A DNA stretch of 64,000 nucleotides from Alteromonas sp. MMG017. Its GTDB lineage: Bacteria > Pseudomonadota > Gammaproteobacteria > Enterobacterales > Alteromonadaceae. The DNA is taken from positions 186,001-250,000 of the forward strand of contig NZ_JAGJDY010000003.1 in the NCBI RefSeq assembly GCF_018100795.1, written 5' to 3'. A program made the position numbers and the translations under genes. Below the pieces are notes generated by a model. That model was not told the DNA's origin, did no database searches, and saw only the letters and a program-made list of their open reading frames with translations. Each line of letters begins with the position of its first letter. Position 1 is the first letter of the stretch. Positions 1 to 9,412 of the stretch are shown here, piece by piece.

Positions 1-118
1 AAGCTTTAATACGCGCATCAGAGGTCACTACGCCATCTTTTACTGGCACGTTTAAGTCTTGTCTAATTAATACGCGCTGACCGTTTAAGGCCAAATCACT
101 CATACTTGGAATTGCCAT
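1..118 (-). CDS. pgk: phosphoglycerate kinase, N-terminal fragment (cut by window edge)
   Basis: Only the first 39 codons are inside the window; the gene runs on past base 1. The translation begins [19 protein letters not shown] and continues with DLNVPVKDG and TSDARIKA, which are the conserved nucleotide-fold start of bacterial phosphoglycerate kinase (1,3-bisphosphoglycerate + ADP to 3-phosphoglycerate + ATP, cytosolic glycolysis). The ATG at 116-118 is preceded by an AAGGGA ribosome-binding site. It follows epd by about 77 bases on the same strand, the usual tkt-epd-pgk operon order, so it is probably co-transcribed with both. Confidence 0.93.
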   Translation of the reverse strand, partial: MAIPSMSDLALNGQRVLIRQDLNVPVKDGVVTSDARIKA

Positions 119-195
119 TGTCTTTCCCTTGTTAATCGAATAACTGTGAAAGCTGCCAAGGCTGGCGCTACCAACCTTGGCAGCAAAATTCTTAA

Positions 196-1206
196 TTAGC
201 TTGCGTCATACATTGCTTGCGCGGTGTCGAGCATTCTGTTTGCAAAACCCCATTCGTTGTCACACCACACCAGTGTTTTTACCAGTTGCTTATGACTAAC
301 GCGGGTTTGCGTACCATCCACAATACAAGAATGAGGATCGTGATTGAAATCAACAGAAACTAGCGGCTCTTCAGTATAATCTAAAATACCCTGCAATCGC
401 CCTGCTTTCACTCGCTTCAATGCCTGATTAACGTCAGCAATAGTTACTTGCGTACTTAAGGTTACACTTAAATCCATTGCAGTAACATTAATGGTTGGCA
501 CCCGTACCGCAATAGCTTCAAATTTACCTGCAAATTTAGGCAAAATACGTTCTATTCCCGCGGCTAACCGTGTGTCTACTGGAATAATAGACTGACTGGC
601 TGCGCGAGTACGACGTAAATCGGGGTGGTAAGCATCGATAACTTGCTGATCGTGCATAGATGCGTGAATAGTGGTAATCGTTCCGCTTTCAACCCCAAAG
701 GCTGCGTCTAGCGCTTGAATAACCGGCACAATGCAGTTGGTTGTACACGACCCATTAGACACCAACTTATGCTCCGCTTTTAGCGTGTCATCGTTGGTAC
801 CAAAAATCACGGTATTGTCTAAATCGGGGGAACCCGGAGAAGAGAAGAGCACTTTACCTGCCCCCGCATTAATATGCGATTGACCTGACACCCTATCATC
901 AAACTTACCTGTACATTCCAGTACAATATCCACCCCAATTTCTCGCCAAGGCAGTAAGTTAATATCAGGTTGTGCTAACAAGCGAATAGCATCGCCTGCT
1001 ACGTTTAGTGTGTTGTTATCTAGTGCCACATCAAAACCGAACCGCCCATGGGCGGTATCGTATTTTAATAAGTGAGCAATACCTTCTGGCTTAGCGACAT
1101 CATTAATCGCAACCACGTTGAAGTGGCTATTGCGTCCGCTTTCATAAAGCGCACGCAATACATTGCGACCAATACGACCAAACCCGTTTATGGCAATGTT
1201 TACCAT
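196..1206 (-). CDS. epd: D-erythrose-4-phosphate dehydrogenase
   Basis: A 336-residue GAPDH-family enzyme. It has the NAD-binding start [14 protein letters not shown] and the catalytic-cysteine motif SNGSCTTNC (Cys154). The stretch [20 protein letters not shown] is typical of Epd/GapB rather than glycolytic GapA. Epd oxidises erythrose-4-phosphate to 4-phosphoerythronate for pyridoxal-phosphate synthesis. Its place between tkt, which makes erythrose-4-phosphate, and pgk is the standard gammaproteobacterial arrangement and supports Epd over GapA. It begins 17 bases after the tkt stop, so translation is probably coupled. GAPDH activity cannot be excluded from sequence alone. pdxJ, in the same vitamin B6 pathway, lies about 59 kb away in this window. 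Confidence 0.93.
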   Translation of the reverse strand: MVNIAINGFGRIGRNVLRALYESGRNSHFNVVAINDVAKPEGIAHLLKYDTAHGRFGFDVALDNNTLNVAGDAIRLLAQPDINLLPWREIGVDIVLECTGKFDDRVSGQSHINAGAGKVLFSSPGSPDLDNTVIFGTNDDTLKAEHKLVSNGSCTTNCIVPVIQALDAAFGVESGTITTIHASMHDQQVIDAYHPDLRRTRAASQSIIPVDTRLAAGIERILPKFAGKFEAIAVRVPTINVTAMDLSVTLSTQVTIADVNQALKRVKAGRLQGILDYTEEPLVSVDFNHDPHSCIVDGTQTRVSHKQLVKTLVWCDNEWGFANRMLDTAQAMYDAS

Positions 1207-1223
1207 AGACTGCGGCGACCTCG

Positions 1224-3218
1224 TTAGCTAAGAGACAATGCTGCCTCTACCACTGCATCAGTAGTAATATTAAAGTGTTTGAACAAGTCACCTGCAGGTG
1301 CTGATTCACCAAACGTATCCATACCAATGATGGCGCCGTTGAAACCTACATATTTGTACCAGCTTTCTTTCGATAGTGCTTCAACTGCAACACGCTTAGT
1401 TACGCTAGAAGGCAATACGCTTTCACGATAATCTGCCGATTGGCGGTCGAAAACGTCGGTAGAAGGCATAGAAACTACGCGAACTGCTTTGCCATCTGCA
1501 CTTAGTTTATCTGCTGCTTCAACGGCAAGTTGAACTTCAGAACCAGTGGCAATAAAGATGTATTCAGGCGTAGCTGCGCAATCTTTAAGCACATAACCAC
1601 CTTTGGCAACGTCAGCAACTTGCTGTTCATCACGCGTTTGCTGTGGCAAACCTTGGCGAGTGAATATCAATGTTGAAGGGCCATCGTTACGCTCTATCGC
1701 GAACTTCCATGCAATAGCAGATTCAACTTGGTCACATGGACGCCAGTTATCTAGGTTTGGTGTAGCACGTAGTGCTACTACTTGTTCTACTGGCTGATGC
1801 GTTGGGCCATCTTCACCCAAACCGATTGAATCGTGAGTGTATACGAAAATAGCAGGTTGCTTCATTAGTGCCGCCATACGTACCGCATTACGAGCGTATT
1901 CCATAAACATTAGGAAAGTGGCGCCGTAGGCTTTAAAACCACCATGAAGGGTAATACCGTTCATCATGGCTGACATACCGAATTCACGTACACCGTAGTA
2001 AATGTAGTTACCTGAAGCATCAGTGGCTTCAACGCCTTTACTGCCATCCCAAATAGTGAGGTTTGAACCCGCCAAGTCGGCAGAACCGCCTAGCAGCTCT
2101 GGTAGTAATGGGCCAAATGCGTTTAATGCATTTTGTGATGCTTTACGTGACGCTATGTTTTGCGGGTTAGCTTGCAAATCAGCAATGATTTTATCGGCTT
2201 TATCGCTGAAGTCTGCTGGCAAGTCGCCATTGACACGACGCTTAAATTCAGCCGCCAATTCAGGGTAAGCACTTTCGTATGCTGCGAAGGCATCGTTCCA
2301 CGCACTTTCAGCGTCGCCACCTTTGGCTTTCGCATCCCAACCGGCATAAATATCGTCTGGAATGTCAAACGCACCGTGTTTCCACCCAAGCTTTTCGCGA
2401 GTAGCAATGATTTCGTCATCACCTAATGGTGCACCGTGACAAGACTCAGTGCCTTCTTTGTTTGGCGAACCAAAACCAATCACGGTTTTACAGCAAATAA
2501 GCGTAGGCTGAGCGCTGTTCGATTTAGCTTGCTCAATGGCTGCTTTAATTTGCTCTGGATCATGACCGTCAACACCTTCAATCACTTCCCAGCCGTAGCT
2601 TTTAAAGCGTGCTGGCGTGTCGTCGGTAAACCAACCTTCAACTTCACCGTCAATTGAAATGCCATTGTCATCCCAGAAACCGATAAGTTTACCAAGGCCT
2701 AATGTGCCAGCAAGGGAACAAGTTTCATGAGAAATACCTTCCATAAGGCAACCATCGCCCATGAAAGTGTATGTGTAGTGATCGACAATATCGTGACCGT
2801 CACGGTTAAACTGCGCCGCTAATACTTTCTCAGCTAGCGCCATACCTACTGCGTTACTTACGCCTTGACCTAACGGGCCAGTAGTTGTTTCAACACCAGG
2901 GGCGTATCCATATTCTGGATGCCCTGGCGTTTTAGAATGTAGCTGACGGAAGTTCTTAAGCTCTTCAATAGGCAGTTCATAGCCTGAAAGATGAAGCAAA
3001 GAGTACAACAGCATAGAGCCGTGACCGTTTGAAAGCACGAAGCGGTCTCTGTTTGCCCAAGACGGATTTGCAGGGTTGTGTGATAGAAAATCACCCCACA
3101 GTACCTCGGCAATATCAGCCATCCCCATAGGGGCGCCTGGGTGACCAGATTTGGCCTGTTGAACAGCGTCCATGCTTAAAGCACGGATGGCATTGGCAAG
3201 TTCACGACGAGAGGGCAT
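1224..3218 (-). CDS. tkt: transketolase
   Basis: Full-length, 664 residues (E. coli TktA is 663). The enzyme uses thiamine diphosphate to move two-carbon units between pentose-phosphate sugars in the cytosol. Visible motifs are the substrate-binding GHPGAPMG near residue 26, the TPP/Mg motif GDGCLMEG followed by DDNGISID near residues 154-188, the pyrimidine-domain segment [11 protein letters not shown], and the [14 protein letters not shown] block. The start ATG follows a good CAGGAGA ribosome-binding site. It is the first gene of the tkt-epd-pgk operon and is divergent from metK across a 388-base intergenic region. Confidence 0.97.
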   Translation of the reverse strand: MPSRRELANAIRALSMDAVQQAKSGHPGAPMGMADIAEVLWGDFLSHNPANPSWANRDRFVLSNGHGSMLLYSLLHLSGYELPIEELKNFRQLHSKTPGHPEYGYAPGVETTTGPLGQGVSNAVGMALAEKVLAAQFNRDGHDIVDHYTYTFMGDGCLMEGISHETCSLAGTLGLGKLIGFWDDNGISIDGEVEGWFTDDTPARFKSYGWEVIEGVDGHDPEQIKAAIEQAKSNSAQPTLICCKTVIGFGSPNKEGTESCHGAPLGDDEIIATREKLGWKHGAFDIPDDIYAGWDAKAKGGDAESAWNDAFAAYESAYPELAAEFKRRVNGDLPADFSDKADKIIADLQANPQNIASRKASQNALNAFGPLLPELLGGSADLAGSNLTIWDGSKGVEATDASGNYIYYGVREFGMSAMMNGITLHGGFKAYGATFLMFMEYARNAVRMAALMKQPAIFVYTHDSIGLGEDGPTHQPVEQVVALRATPNLDNWRPCDQVESAIAWKFAIERNDGPSTLIFTRQGLPQQTRDEQQVADVAKGGYVLKDCAATPEYIFIATGSEVQLAVEAADKLSADGKAVRVVSMPSTDVFDRQSADYRESVLPSSVTKRVAVEALSKESWYKYVGFNGAIIGMDTFGESAPAGDLFKHFNITTDAVVEAALSLS

Positions 3219-3606
3219 GTTGTCTCCTGATTTATTTTGTAGCTGAATTTCGCTAAGGGAACACTGTGGGCAAAATCCCTTTGTTCAACCTTAAAGCGCT
3301 GCATTGCTGTATATCTTAATGTGGGCGTTATTCTTACCCATGCCACCATTCAGTTCAATGGCTTTTCATTGCCATTACCGAAAGTTGGCTAAAATAATGA
3401 ATATTCACATCATTCCTTTGCTAACCAATATCGCTTCTTTGGGTAAGCGTGGCTAAATTTACTCAATTATCTGTAAAAGTGATCCGCCACTGTCAACAAA
3501 TCGTAACGAAAGGACTTTTAGACGTCTAGAAGTAAAGACTGGTATTTATACCTTGTTTTAGTACAATACTCACCTATTTTGAACAATAAACGCTTATGGA
3601 GCATGT
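3219..3606. other. divergent tkt / metK intergenic region
   Basis: 388 bases with no convincing ORF. It must hold the leftward promoter of the tkt operon and the rightward metK promoter. The metK side contains a tandem MetJ-type operator (listed separately) just upstream of a TACAAT -10-like hexamer at 3562-3567. I could not assign the tkt promoter with confidence. Confidence 0.6.
3512..3543. promoter_or_regulatory. tandem met boxes (MetJ operator) upstream of metK
   Basis: Four contiguous 8-mers: GGACTTTT, AGACGTCT (3520-3527, a perfect match to the known met-box consensus), AGAAGTAA and AGACTGGT. MetJ binds arrays of at least two adjacent 8-bp met boxes with S-adenosylmethionine as corepressor. 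The array abuts a TACAAT at 3562-3567 and so would overlap the -35 region. metK makes S-adenosylmethionine, so feedback repression is expected. metJ itself is not in the window. Confidence 0.8.
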
Positions 3607-4752
3607 ATGGCCACGCATTTATTCACCTCCGAGTCTGTGTCTGAAGGACACCCGGACAAAATCGCCGATCAAATTTCAGATGCGGTTCTAGATGCTATTC
3701 TAGAGCAAGATCCTCGTGCCCGCGTGGCCTGTGAGACCTACGTTAAAACCGGAATGGTATTAGTAGGTGGTGAAGTCACTACCTCAGCGTGGGTTGATAT
3801 TGAAGAAATCACACGTAAAACCGTAAGAGACATAGGCTACGTTCATTCTGATATGGGTTTCGATGCTGACTCTTGTGCAGTATTAAACGCCATTGGTAAA
3901 CAGTCGCCAGATATCAACCAAGGTGTTGACCGCGAAAGTTTAGAAGAACAAGGTGCGGGCGACCAAGGCCTTATGTTCGGTTACGCCAGTGACGAAACTG
4001 ACGTACTGATGCCAGCGCCAATTACTTACTCTCACCGCTTGGTTCAAAAACAAGCTGAAGTAAGAAAATCTGGCAAGCTAGACTTTTTACGCCCAGATGC
4101 AAAAAGCCAAATTACGTTTAAATATGAAAACGACAAGCCTGTAGGCATTGATGCGGTAGTACTTTCTACGCAGCATTGTGACTCTGTTTCTACTGCACAA
4201 GTACGTGAAGCAGTAATGGAAGAAATTATTAAACCGGTGCTTCCTAGCGAATGGCTTAATAGCAACACTCAATTTCACATTAACCCTACCGGTCGCTTTG
4301 TTATAGGTGGTCCAGTTGGTGACTGTGGTTTAACTGGCCGTAAAATCATTGTAGATACCTACGGTGGTATGGCCCGTCACGGTGGTGGTGCTTTCTCTGG
4401 TAAAGATCCATCGAAAGTTGACAGAAGCGCGGCATACGCGGGTCGTTATGTAGCTAAGAACATAGTTGCTGCTGGGCTAGCCAAGCGTTGCGAAATTCAG
4501 GTTTCTTACGCCATTGGTGTTGCCGAACCAACGTCTATCAGCATTGATACTTTCGGTACTGGTGTGGTTGATGAGAAAACCTTGGTGGCGTTGGTGCGCG
4601 AACACTTCGACTTACGCCCTTACGGTTTAATCAAAATGCTTGATTTAGAACGTGCTATCTACTTACCAACGGCTGCCTATGGTCACTTCGGCCGTGAAGC
4701 ATTCCCTTGGGAAGCGACTGATAAAGCTGAAGCACTACGTTCAGCAGTATAA
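3607..4752 (+). CDS. metK: S-adenosylmethionine synthetase
   Basis: 381 residues, normal for MetK (E. coli 384). It makes S-adenosylmethionine from methionine and ATP as a cytosolic tetramer. The protein opens with [20 protein letters not shown], which carries the ATP-binding His and metal ligands. It then has [12 protein letters not shown], the signature of family members, and the [16 protein letters not shown] phosphate-binding loop. The start lies behind a TATGGAGC ribosome-binding site. The gene is monocistronic: a met-box operator lies upstream and a strong hairpin terminator downstream, facing the convergent CYTH gene. Confidence 0.97.
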   Translation: MATHLFTSESVSEGHPDKIADQISDAVLDAILEQDPRARVACETYVKTGMVLVGGEVTTSAWVDIEEITRKTVRDIGYVHSDMGFDADSCAVLNAIGKQSPDINQGVDRESLEEQGAGDQGLMFGYASDETDVLMPAPITYSHRLVQKQAEVRKSGKLDFLRPDAKSQITFKYENDKPVGIDAVVLSTQHCDSVSTAQVREAVMEEIIKPVLPSEWLNSNTQFHINPTGRFVIGGPVGDCGLTGRKIIVDTYGGMARHGGGAFSGKDPSKVDRSAAYAGRYVAKNIVAAGLAKRCEIQVSYAIGVAEPTSISIDTFGTGVVDEKTLVALVREHFDLRPYGLIKMLDLERAIYLPTAAYGHFGREAFPWEATDKAEALRSAV

Positions 4753-4773
4753 TTTACTCAGCGGTATAGTCTG

Positions 4774-4860
4774 CCAAAGGCTATTCACCCGCTCAAGGCT
4801 GTTTACATAGCTCAAGGCTGTTTACCCGCTCAAGGCTGTTTACATAGCTCAAGGCTGTTG
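4774..4860. repeat. short tandem repeat, alternating 18/19-bp units
   Basis: Downstream of metK the core CTCAAGGCTGTTTAC recurs at 4792, 4811 and 4829, with a truncated copy at 4848 and a degenerate copy at 4774-4791. The tails alternate (ATAG, CCG, ATAG), giving a higher-order period of 37 bp. There is no ORF across it. It lies between the metK stop and the terminator, so it would be transcribed as the 3' untranslated region. It is too short and too directly tandem to be a CRISPR array. Confidence 0.85.
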
Positions 4861-4874
4861 AAAGCTAAAGACAG

Positions 4875-4913
4875 AAAAGGGGCGCTTTACTATATAGTAA
4901 AGCGCCCCTTTTT
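4875..4913. terminator. bidirectional intrinsic terminator, metK / CYTH gene
   Basis: A perfect 16-bp inverted repeat (AAAAGGGGCGCTTTAC and its complement) has a six-base TATATA centre and is flanked by T on one side and A on the other. It can stop both metK (plus) and, from its other strand, the convergent gene at 4999-5526. Confidence 0.92.
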
Positions 4914-4998
4914 AATTTCAGATATTTATCTATTTATCTCTAAGCCTTATCTAGGCAGTTTCTACGCTGCATATGGCTATATGGTAGCTATATAATGG

Positions 4999-5526
4999 CT
5001 ATATGGAGCCTGCAAACATAGAAGCACTACTCGTACTGCCGCTCGCAATAACCATATCAGGCAAACCAAATCGCGCTAACGCGACATTTTGAAATTCTTT
5101 CTTATGGGTCACCTCCGTTTCAGCGAAATCAGGTGGTAGAAATTGTCGACTACTCATTTCACTGTCAAATTCTACTTCCACCACTTTCAAAGGTGCTAAA
5201 TTACCGGTGAAAATGTCTACCACCAGCTGAGCACCAAAAAAGTCGATACGATATCGCTGCTTTTCCACCCGCATGTTTTGGGTTAACGGCCATAAATCAG
5301 CAAATTGCTCAGAGTCCAACGCAATTCGCGTATCTCTGCGTTTAAGGCCAACACCTTGTTTAACTGCCATGGTGTAGTTACCACCTTCGTCCCTAATTCG
5401 AATATGCTTATCCGGCTCGGTGGCCAAATAACCCTGTCTTATTGCCACAGGTTTTCGTGTATCTAACAAACCTTCTGGCACATAACTTACTAAAAACTTT
5501 CGTTCAAATTCCCATTCCGTTTGCAT
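4999..5526 (-). CDS. CYTH-domain protein, triphosphate tunnel metalloenzyme family
   Basis: 175 residues from the ATG at 5524-5526, which follows an ideal GGAGGTGA ribosome-binding site; a GTG one codon earlier is less well placed. The N-terminus WEFERKFLV matches the ExExK motif that names CYTH domains. Charged tunnel-lining strands follow (IRIRDEGG, AVKQGVGLKRRD, EKQRYRIDFF, VDIFTG, KVVEVEF). Short bacterial CYTH proteins of this type are typically inorganic triphosphatases or related triphosphate hydrolases, metal-dependent and cytosolic. Substrate cannot be assigned. The tail after residue about 155 is low in complexity (SGSTSSASMFAGS). It is monocistronic and convergent with metK. Confidence 0.88.
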   Translation of the reverse strand: MQTEWEFERKFLVSYVPEGLLDTRKPVAIRQGYLATEPDKHIRIRDEGGNYTMAVKQGVGLKRRDTRIALDSEQFADLWPLTQNMRVEKQRYRIDFFGAQLVVDIFTGNLAPLKVVEVEFDSEMSSRQFLPPDFAETEVTHKKEFQNVALARFGLPDMVIASGSTSSASMFAGSI

Positions 5527-5843
5527 CACTCACCTCCGGCCATGTTCCCTATTTGAAAGTACTGCTTTGCCCACTAAATTGAAGTAAGTCTTACTACTAC
5601 CCTTTAAAAGTTAGTTCACAATGGAAATATCTAACAAGTTTATTTTTCACCTTTTAGATAAAAGACTACACTTACTATTCAGCACCTATTTTTTGTTTCA
5701 GTTTTGTGTCATTTTTTAAGATAAAGATAGGCACTTAGGGCGAACAAAACACCTTTGTGACTTTGAAGCTACCACTTAAATTTATAATAATCGGTAGTCA
5801 TAAGAACACGTTTACGCTGTCTCACTCGACTAGGAATTTATTC
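5527..5843. other. intergenic region between CYTH gene and small exported protein
   Basis: 317 AT-rich bases that must hold the leftward promoter of the CYTH gene and the rightward promoter of the gene at 5844. An upstream GTG at 5757 is in frame with that gene but lacks a good ribosome-binding site. I see no RNA gene, repeat or clear operator. Confidence 0.5.
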
Positions 5844-6329
5844 ATGAAAACTTACCCAACTTGCGTGGTTTGTTTAATATTGCTTGCCCCTTTGAGTGCC
5901 ACTTACAGCAAGGCCGCTGATTGGAAAGCTGCTGACTGGGATGGCTACTACGGCCCCATCGTGTTCAAAAGCGAAAAAATAGCAAAATGGAAAATTAAAA
6001 GTCGCTTTAATGAAACGCGCCTTGAATCCGTACCTGGCTATGATAATCATTTTAACGCCAGCAAAAACAGTCAACTCTCTATTCGCGCCCAGCGTGCATT
6101 AACACTACTTTTTAAACAGCAAATATATGCGTCGTTTAATACGACTCACTCACCTTTACAATACTATCCAGAATGGCGCTACATACCCGAAGACTTAGGC
6201 ACGTTTACTCGATTAGGTTGGCTAGTCGGTGACGAAAGCGGTTTGAATATGGCGTTAGAATTTGAACATCGTGAGGTGGGAGACAAAGAAAACAATGCGC
6301 TTACGTTAGGTGTTCAATACTTTTTCTGA
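5844..6329 (+). CDS. small exported protein, possible outer-membrane-type beta protein
   Basis: 161 residues from the ATG at 5844, preceded by AGGAATTT; a GTG 29 codons earlier would place a non-signal extension before an obvious signal peptide, so I reject it. Residues 1 to about 24 (MKTYPTCVVCLILLAPLSA...) form a signal peptide. The mature part alternates polar and aromatic residues and ends in VQYFF. A terminal aromatic after a beta strand is the BAM recognition pattern of outer-membrane barrels, but 137 mature residues is short for a barrel. Family not recognised; function unknown. It is convergent with the exonuclease gene, 16 bases away. Confidence 0.7.
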   Translation: MKTYPTCVVCLILLAPLSATYSKAADWKAADWDGYYGPIVFKSEKIAKWKIKSRFNETRLESVPGYDNHFNASKNSQLSIRAQRALTLLFKQQIYASFNTTHSPLQYYPEWRYIPEDLGTFTRLGWLVGDESGLNMALEFEHREVGDKENNALTLGVQYFF

Positions 6330-6345
6330 TTTAAAAAAGCTGATG

Positions 6346-6876
6346 CTAATTTTGGTGCTTTGCCGCTTCAACTTTATTACGCGTTTCCACATACGTGCTT
6401 TGAATAACCTTCGCATCGGTACTTGCTCGATGGCGACGATCGTCGCTTTGCGATTCAATATTAGTTTTTACATCATGCCAAAGCGCCATTTGAGGTTCGC
6501 TCAAGACATACTCCAACGCACGACATGAAAAAGACATTTGAACCGAGGCTGCTGCAAAAAGTTTAATAAGCCAAGGGTTATCTACCACCCATCCGTCGCT
6601 ATACACAATGGTATTGCTTAAAAAGGCATTAAGCTCGTGGCACACTTTAACCGGACAAACGCCGTAAGTGTTTAACATGGCTTTGGTGATACCATGCAAC
6701 GATTCTGCTTCTTGATCCCAATGAACCCAACTATCAAAGGGACGAATGAGTTTGCACCATTTTGCACCATCATAGCGCACTATCCCTATTTCAATAGGAT
6801 AACTACGGGCACCAAACCCACTGGCTTCCACATCAATAATGGAAGGGGGATAATTTCTTTGCAAGCTAACTCCCAT
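6346..6876 (-). CDS. DEDDh-type 3'-5' exonuclease domain protein
   Basis: About 176 residues from the ATG at 6874-6876. The exonuclease motifs are visible: IIDVEASGFG (Exo I, D and E metal ligands), the LHGIT segment, SDGWVVDNPW (Exo II region) and HRASTDAK (Exo III, H-x4-D). This is the RNase T/DnaQ-like fold without polymerase parts. The reading frame stays open upstream to a TTG at 7041, but that 55-codon extension shows no family similarity. No Shine-Dalgarno site precedes the chosen ATG, so the start is uncertain. A possible promoter (TTGATA, 16 bases, TACTAT) lies in the open upstream part on this strand. Substrate unknown; a role in DNA or RNA trimming is inferred from the fold. Confidence 0.8.
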   Translation of the reverse strand: MGVSLQRNYPPSIIDVEASGFGARSYPIEIGIVRYDGAKWCKLIRPFDSWVHWDQEAESLHGITKAMLNTYGVCPVKVCHELNAFLSNTIVYSDGWVVDNPWLIKLFAAASVQMSFSCRALEYVLSEPQMALWHDVKTNIESQSDDRRHRASTDAKVIQSTYVETRNKVEAAKHQN

Positions 6877-7040
6877 CTGCGCTGGCGTGATATACGCCTT
6901 GCCTTCTTTAAACCTAATAAACGAACTCAGAAAGCGCAAACGGAATTGAAAATCATACTTTGGTTGTATAATTAAAAAACAAACCGACACTTTATCTACC
7001 TTGTTAATAGTAGAATCGTGCCAGTTTGTATCAATATACA

Positions 7041-7076
7041 ATAAGAAGGCGGGCTGAACATAAAGTGACAGCCCGC
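7041..7076 (-). terminator. intrinsic terminator after yqhD-like gene
   Basis: An 8-bp stem GCGGGCTG / CAGCCCGC (7049-7056 with 7069-7076) with a 12-base loop is followed on the minus strand by CTTCTTAT. It sits 14 bases past the stop of the gene at 7090-8238. Confidence 0.75.
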
Positions 7077-7089
7077 TTTTAGATAGGTA

Positions 7090-8238
7090 TTACTCAGCCA
7101 CTGCCAAGTTAAGAATTTGCTCACTGACCTCTGGGGTAATAGCACCCGTTTCGCCAAGAGAAAGCATTTTGTTTCCTTTTAAGTTTTCTAGTACGGCATT
7201 CACTGCACTTTGCTTGTCGCCTGCATGCTCGGTAAGCTGGGTAGCCACTTCAAGGCTTTGATAGAACGCTTCGATAGCATCGATAGTGCGAAGGGCAATA
7301 TCATCGCTTTGTACTAAACCAAACACGTTTTGGCCCATCTGCGTTAACTTCGCTGATTTGGTCTCAAGTTGAACCCGTAGTAGTGACGGCTGAACAATCG
7401 CCAATGAACGAGCATGATCTACGCCATAAAGTGCCGTGAGTTCGTGGCCTATCATATGCGTAGCCCAATCTTGCGCAACACCTGAACCAATAAGGCCGTT
7501 CAGTGCTTGGTTTGCTGACCACATAAGGTTAGCGCGCCATGCGTCATCTTTATTATCAATTTTTCCGCCAAGTTGAATTAGGGTTTTCAGCAAGGTTTCA
7601 GCGTAACCATCTTGAACCGGTGCATTTTGCGGAAAGGTTAAGTACTGCTCGCAAACATGAACAAAAGCATCCACTAAGCCGTTAACTACCTGGCGATGCG
7701 GAAGGCTTTTTATTACATCTGGATCTAATACAGCAAACTGCGGATAAACTAACGGAGACATAAACGCCAATTTTTGCTTTGTCGCTTTCTTACTAATAAC
7801 AGAGCCACCATTAGATTCAGAACCTGTTGCCGGCAAGGTTAAAATAGCGCCAATAGGCAGTGCCTTATCAACCTTATGCTCACCAGTTAGAATGTCCCAT
7901 CCGTCGCCATCGTATACTGCGCTAGCGGCCACATACTTGGCACCATCAATCACGCTACCACCGCCTACCGCGAGAATATAGTCAACGCCGGTTTCTTTAA
8001 TTAGGGCAACAGCTTTGTCTAGGGTTTCAATGGTTGGGTTAGGTTCAACGCCGCCGAAAGATTCCCAGTTATAGCCTTCCAATGCTTTTTCTACTTGGTC
8101 GTAAACGCCGTTCTTTTTAATCGAACCGCCGCCAAACAACACGAGAACGTGGCTGTCTTTTGGAATAAGGGTATTGATCGAGCCAATTTGTCCTTGGCCA
8201 AATTGAATGCGAGTTGGGTTACTGAATGAAAATTTCAT
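7090..8238 (-). CDS. yqhD: iron-containing alcohol dehydrogenase / NADPH-dependent aldehyde reductase (YqhD-like)
   Basis: 382 residues (E. coli YqhD 387), aligning along its length from memory of the family. It has the NADP-binding GGGSIKKNG near residue 36, the VGGGSVIDGAK loop (91-101) and LPATGSESN. The metal ligands are placed as Asp190, His194, His261 and His275, with the same spacings as the E. coli ligands. YqhD reduces short toxic aldehydes such as those from lipid peroxidation, using NADPH in the cytosol. The divergent neighbour is an AraC-family protein resembling YqhC, its known activator in E. coli. Tandem repeats between them look like the operator. Ends in a hairpin terminator. 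Confidence 0.9.
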   Translation of the reverse strand: MKFSFSNPTRIQFGQGQIGSINTLIPKDSHVLVLFGGGSIKKNGVYDQVEKALEGYNWESFGGVEPNPTIETLDKAVALIKETGVDYILAVGGGSVIDGAKYVAASAVYDGDGWDILTGEHKVDKALPIGAILTLPATGSESNGGSVISKKATKQKLAFMSPLVYPQFAVLDPDVIKSLPHRQVVNGLVDAFVHVCEQYLTFPQNAPVQDGYAETLLKTLIQLGGKIDNKDDAWRANLMWSANQALNGLIGSGVAQDWATHMIGHELTALYGVDHARSLAIVQPSLLRVQLETKSAKLTQMGQNVFGLVQSDDIALRTIDAIEAFYQSLEVATQLTEHAGDKQSAVNAVLENLKGNKMLSLGETGAITPEVSEQILNLAVAE

Positions 8239-8280
8239 GGTCTTTCCTCTATCATTACATGCCTGTGTTAATGCATAATA

Positions 8281-9237
8281 GTGCCATTATGTGTAAACAA
8301 ACCGTCTATTTCTGGAAAAAATTTGCCTATTTCTACAAAAAATCCAGTTTCCACTTCTGATCTGGCTTTTTTAAGTCAAATTCTAAAACAGTTTTTAAAC
8401 GCTAAAGGTAAATCGGCACTGAATGGCGTGAGTAAAACGCATATAGAAGGGGTGCGAGTTTTTCGCGATCCTCACGGAAGTCCTAAGCAGCCTCTACTTT
8501 ATCAGTCGGGCATCATTATCATGTTGCAAGGCACTAAACGCTTGTATGTTGATAATCGTGAAATTGAATACAAGAAAGGTGATTACATTGTTTTCGGTGT
8601 GCCTTTGCCTGCGCAGTGTGCAGCCACCTTAGACGATGACGATTGCATATTAGGTTTGGTCATTGACATTCCCGCATCGTTACTGGTTGAGCTTTCCCAG
8701 TGGCGGGACGACAGGGCAAAAAACAGCCCTGCCCCTACGTTTACAGTAAGTCAGCAGTCATTAGATGAAAATATTACCGATGCTACACGCAGGCTACTAC
8801 AAGCGTTAACACACGATAATTGTGCACAGGCACTGGGAGCAGGTTTTGTGCGAGAAATTGTATACTATATCCTCAATGGCCCAGCTGGTCATGTATTATG
8901 TGGATTAACAGATAACGGCCACTATGCGAGAGTCGCACAAGCATTACGAACGATTCACGATGACTATGCATCGGTGTTAAATGTAGATTCACTTGCTGCA
9001 AGTGTGAACATGAGTGTATCTGGTTTCCACCGCGCATTTCGCGATGTCGTGCTGGATTCACCCGTTCAATATATAAAGAAATTTAGATTGTCTAAAGCCA
9101 GAGAGTTAATCGCGCGAGGTCATCGAGTGGGAGACGCTGCCGAAGCGGTGGGTTACAACAGCCTATCTCAATTCTCTAGAGAGTTTAAACGCTACTACCA
9201 ATTCACCCCAGTCCAAGATCGTCAATCTGCGAATTAA
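8281..9237 (+). CDS. yqhC: AraC-family transcriptional regulator, YqhC-like
   Basis: Up to 318 residues if the GTG at 8281 is used. The N-terminal AraC_N cupin domain (about 50-180) includes YQSGIIIMLQGTKRLYVD and GDYIVFGVPLPAQC. The C-terminal AraC helix-turn-helix pair (about 215-315) has LAASVNMSVSGFHRAFRDV, PVQYIKKFRLSKARELI and VGYNSLSQFSREFKRYY. It is divergent from the yqhD-like reductase, so activation of that gene in response to electrophilic aldehydes is inferred by analogy to E. coli. The first 27 or so codons overlap the direct-repeat operator and show no domain similarity. The true start may be a downstream non-ATG codon (TTG 8323 or CTG 8362 are in frame). Confidence 0.85.
   Translation: MPLCVNKPSISGKNLPISTKNPVSTSDLAFLSQILKQFLNAKGKSALNGVSKTHIEGVRVFRDPHGSPKQPLLYQSGIIIMLQGTKRLYVDNREIEYKKGDYIVFGVPLPAQCAATLDDDDCILGLVIDIPASLLVELSQWRDDRAKNSPAPTFTVSQQSLDENITDATRRLLQALTHDNCAQALGAGFVREIVYYILNGPAGHVLCGLTDNGHYARVAQALRTIHDDYASVLNVDSLAASVNMSVSGFHRAFRDVVLDSPVQYIKKFRLSKARELIARGHRVGDAAEAVGYNSLSQFSREFKRYYQFTPVQDRQSAN
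8306..8343. promoter_or_regulatory. two direct repeats spaced 21 bp, candidate AraC-type operator for yqhD
   Basis: CTATTTCTGGAAAAAAT (8306-8322) and CTATTTCTACAAAAAAT (8327-8343) match at 15 of 17 positions. The 21-bp period puts both on one helix face, as AraC-family half-sites usually are. Read toward yqhD, the nearer copy ends just before a GGTTTG / TATTAT promoter-like pair with 17-base spacing. That is the layout of a class II activator site. The repeats lie inside the first codons of the regulator as currently openable, which questions that start. Confidence 0.6.
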
Positions 9238-9412
9238 TTGCAGCAATACAAATCACTTAACGCTGTTTTTCACCTAACAAAACCTTGCTAAAAGTGCGGT
9301 TTACGCATGACTAATAATTAAACAAAAATAGACGAAAGAATAAGGTTTGGAAGGTAAAACTAACCAATTAATGCTATACAATTACTAGCCTTATCCTCAA
9401 CTTCAAGATTTT

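Noticed and set aside
4774..4860. CRISPR array
   Set aside because: Units are directly tandem with no unique spacers, only 18-19 bp long, and no cas genes are near.
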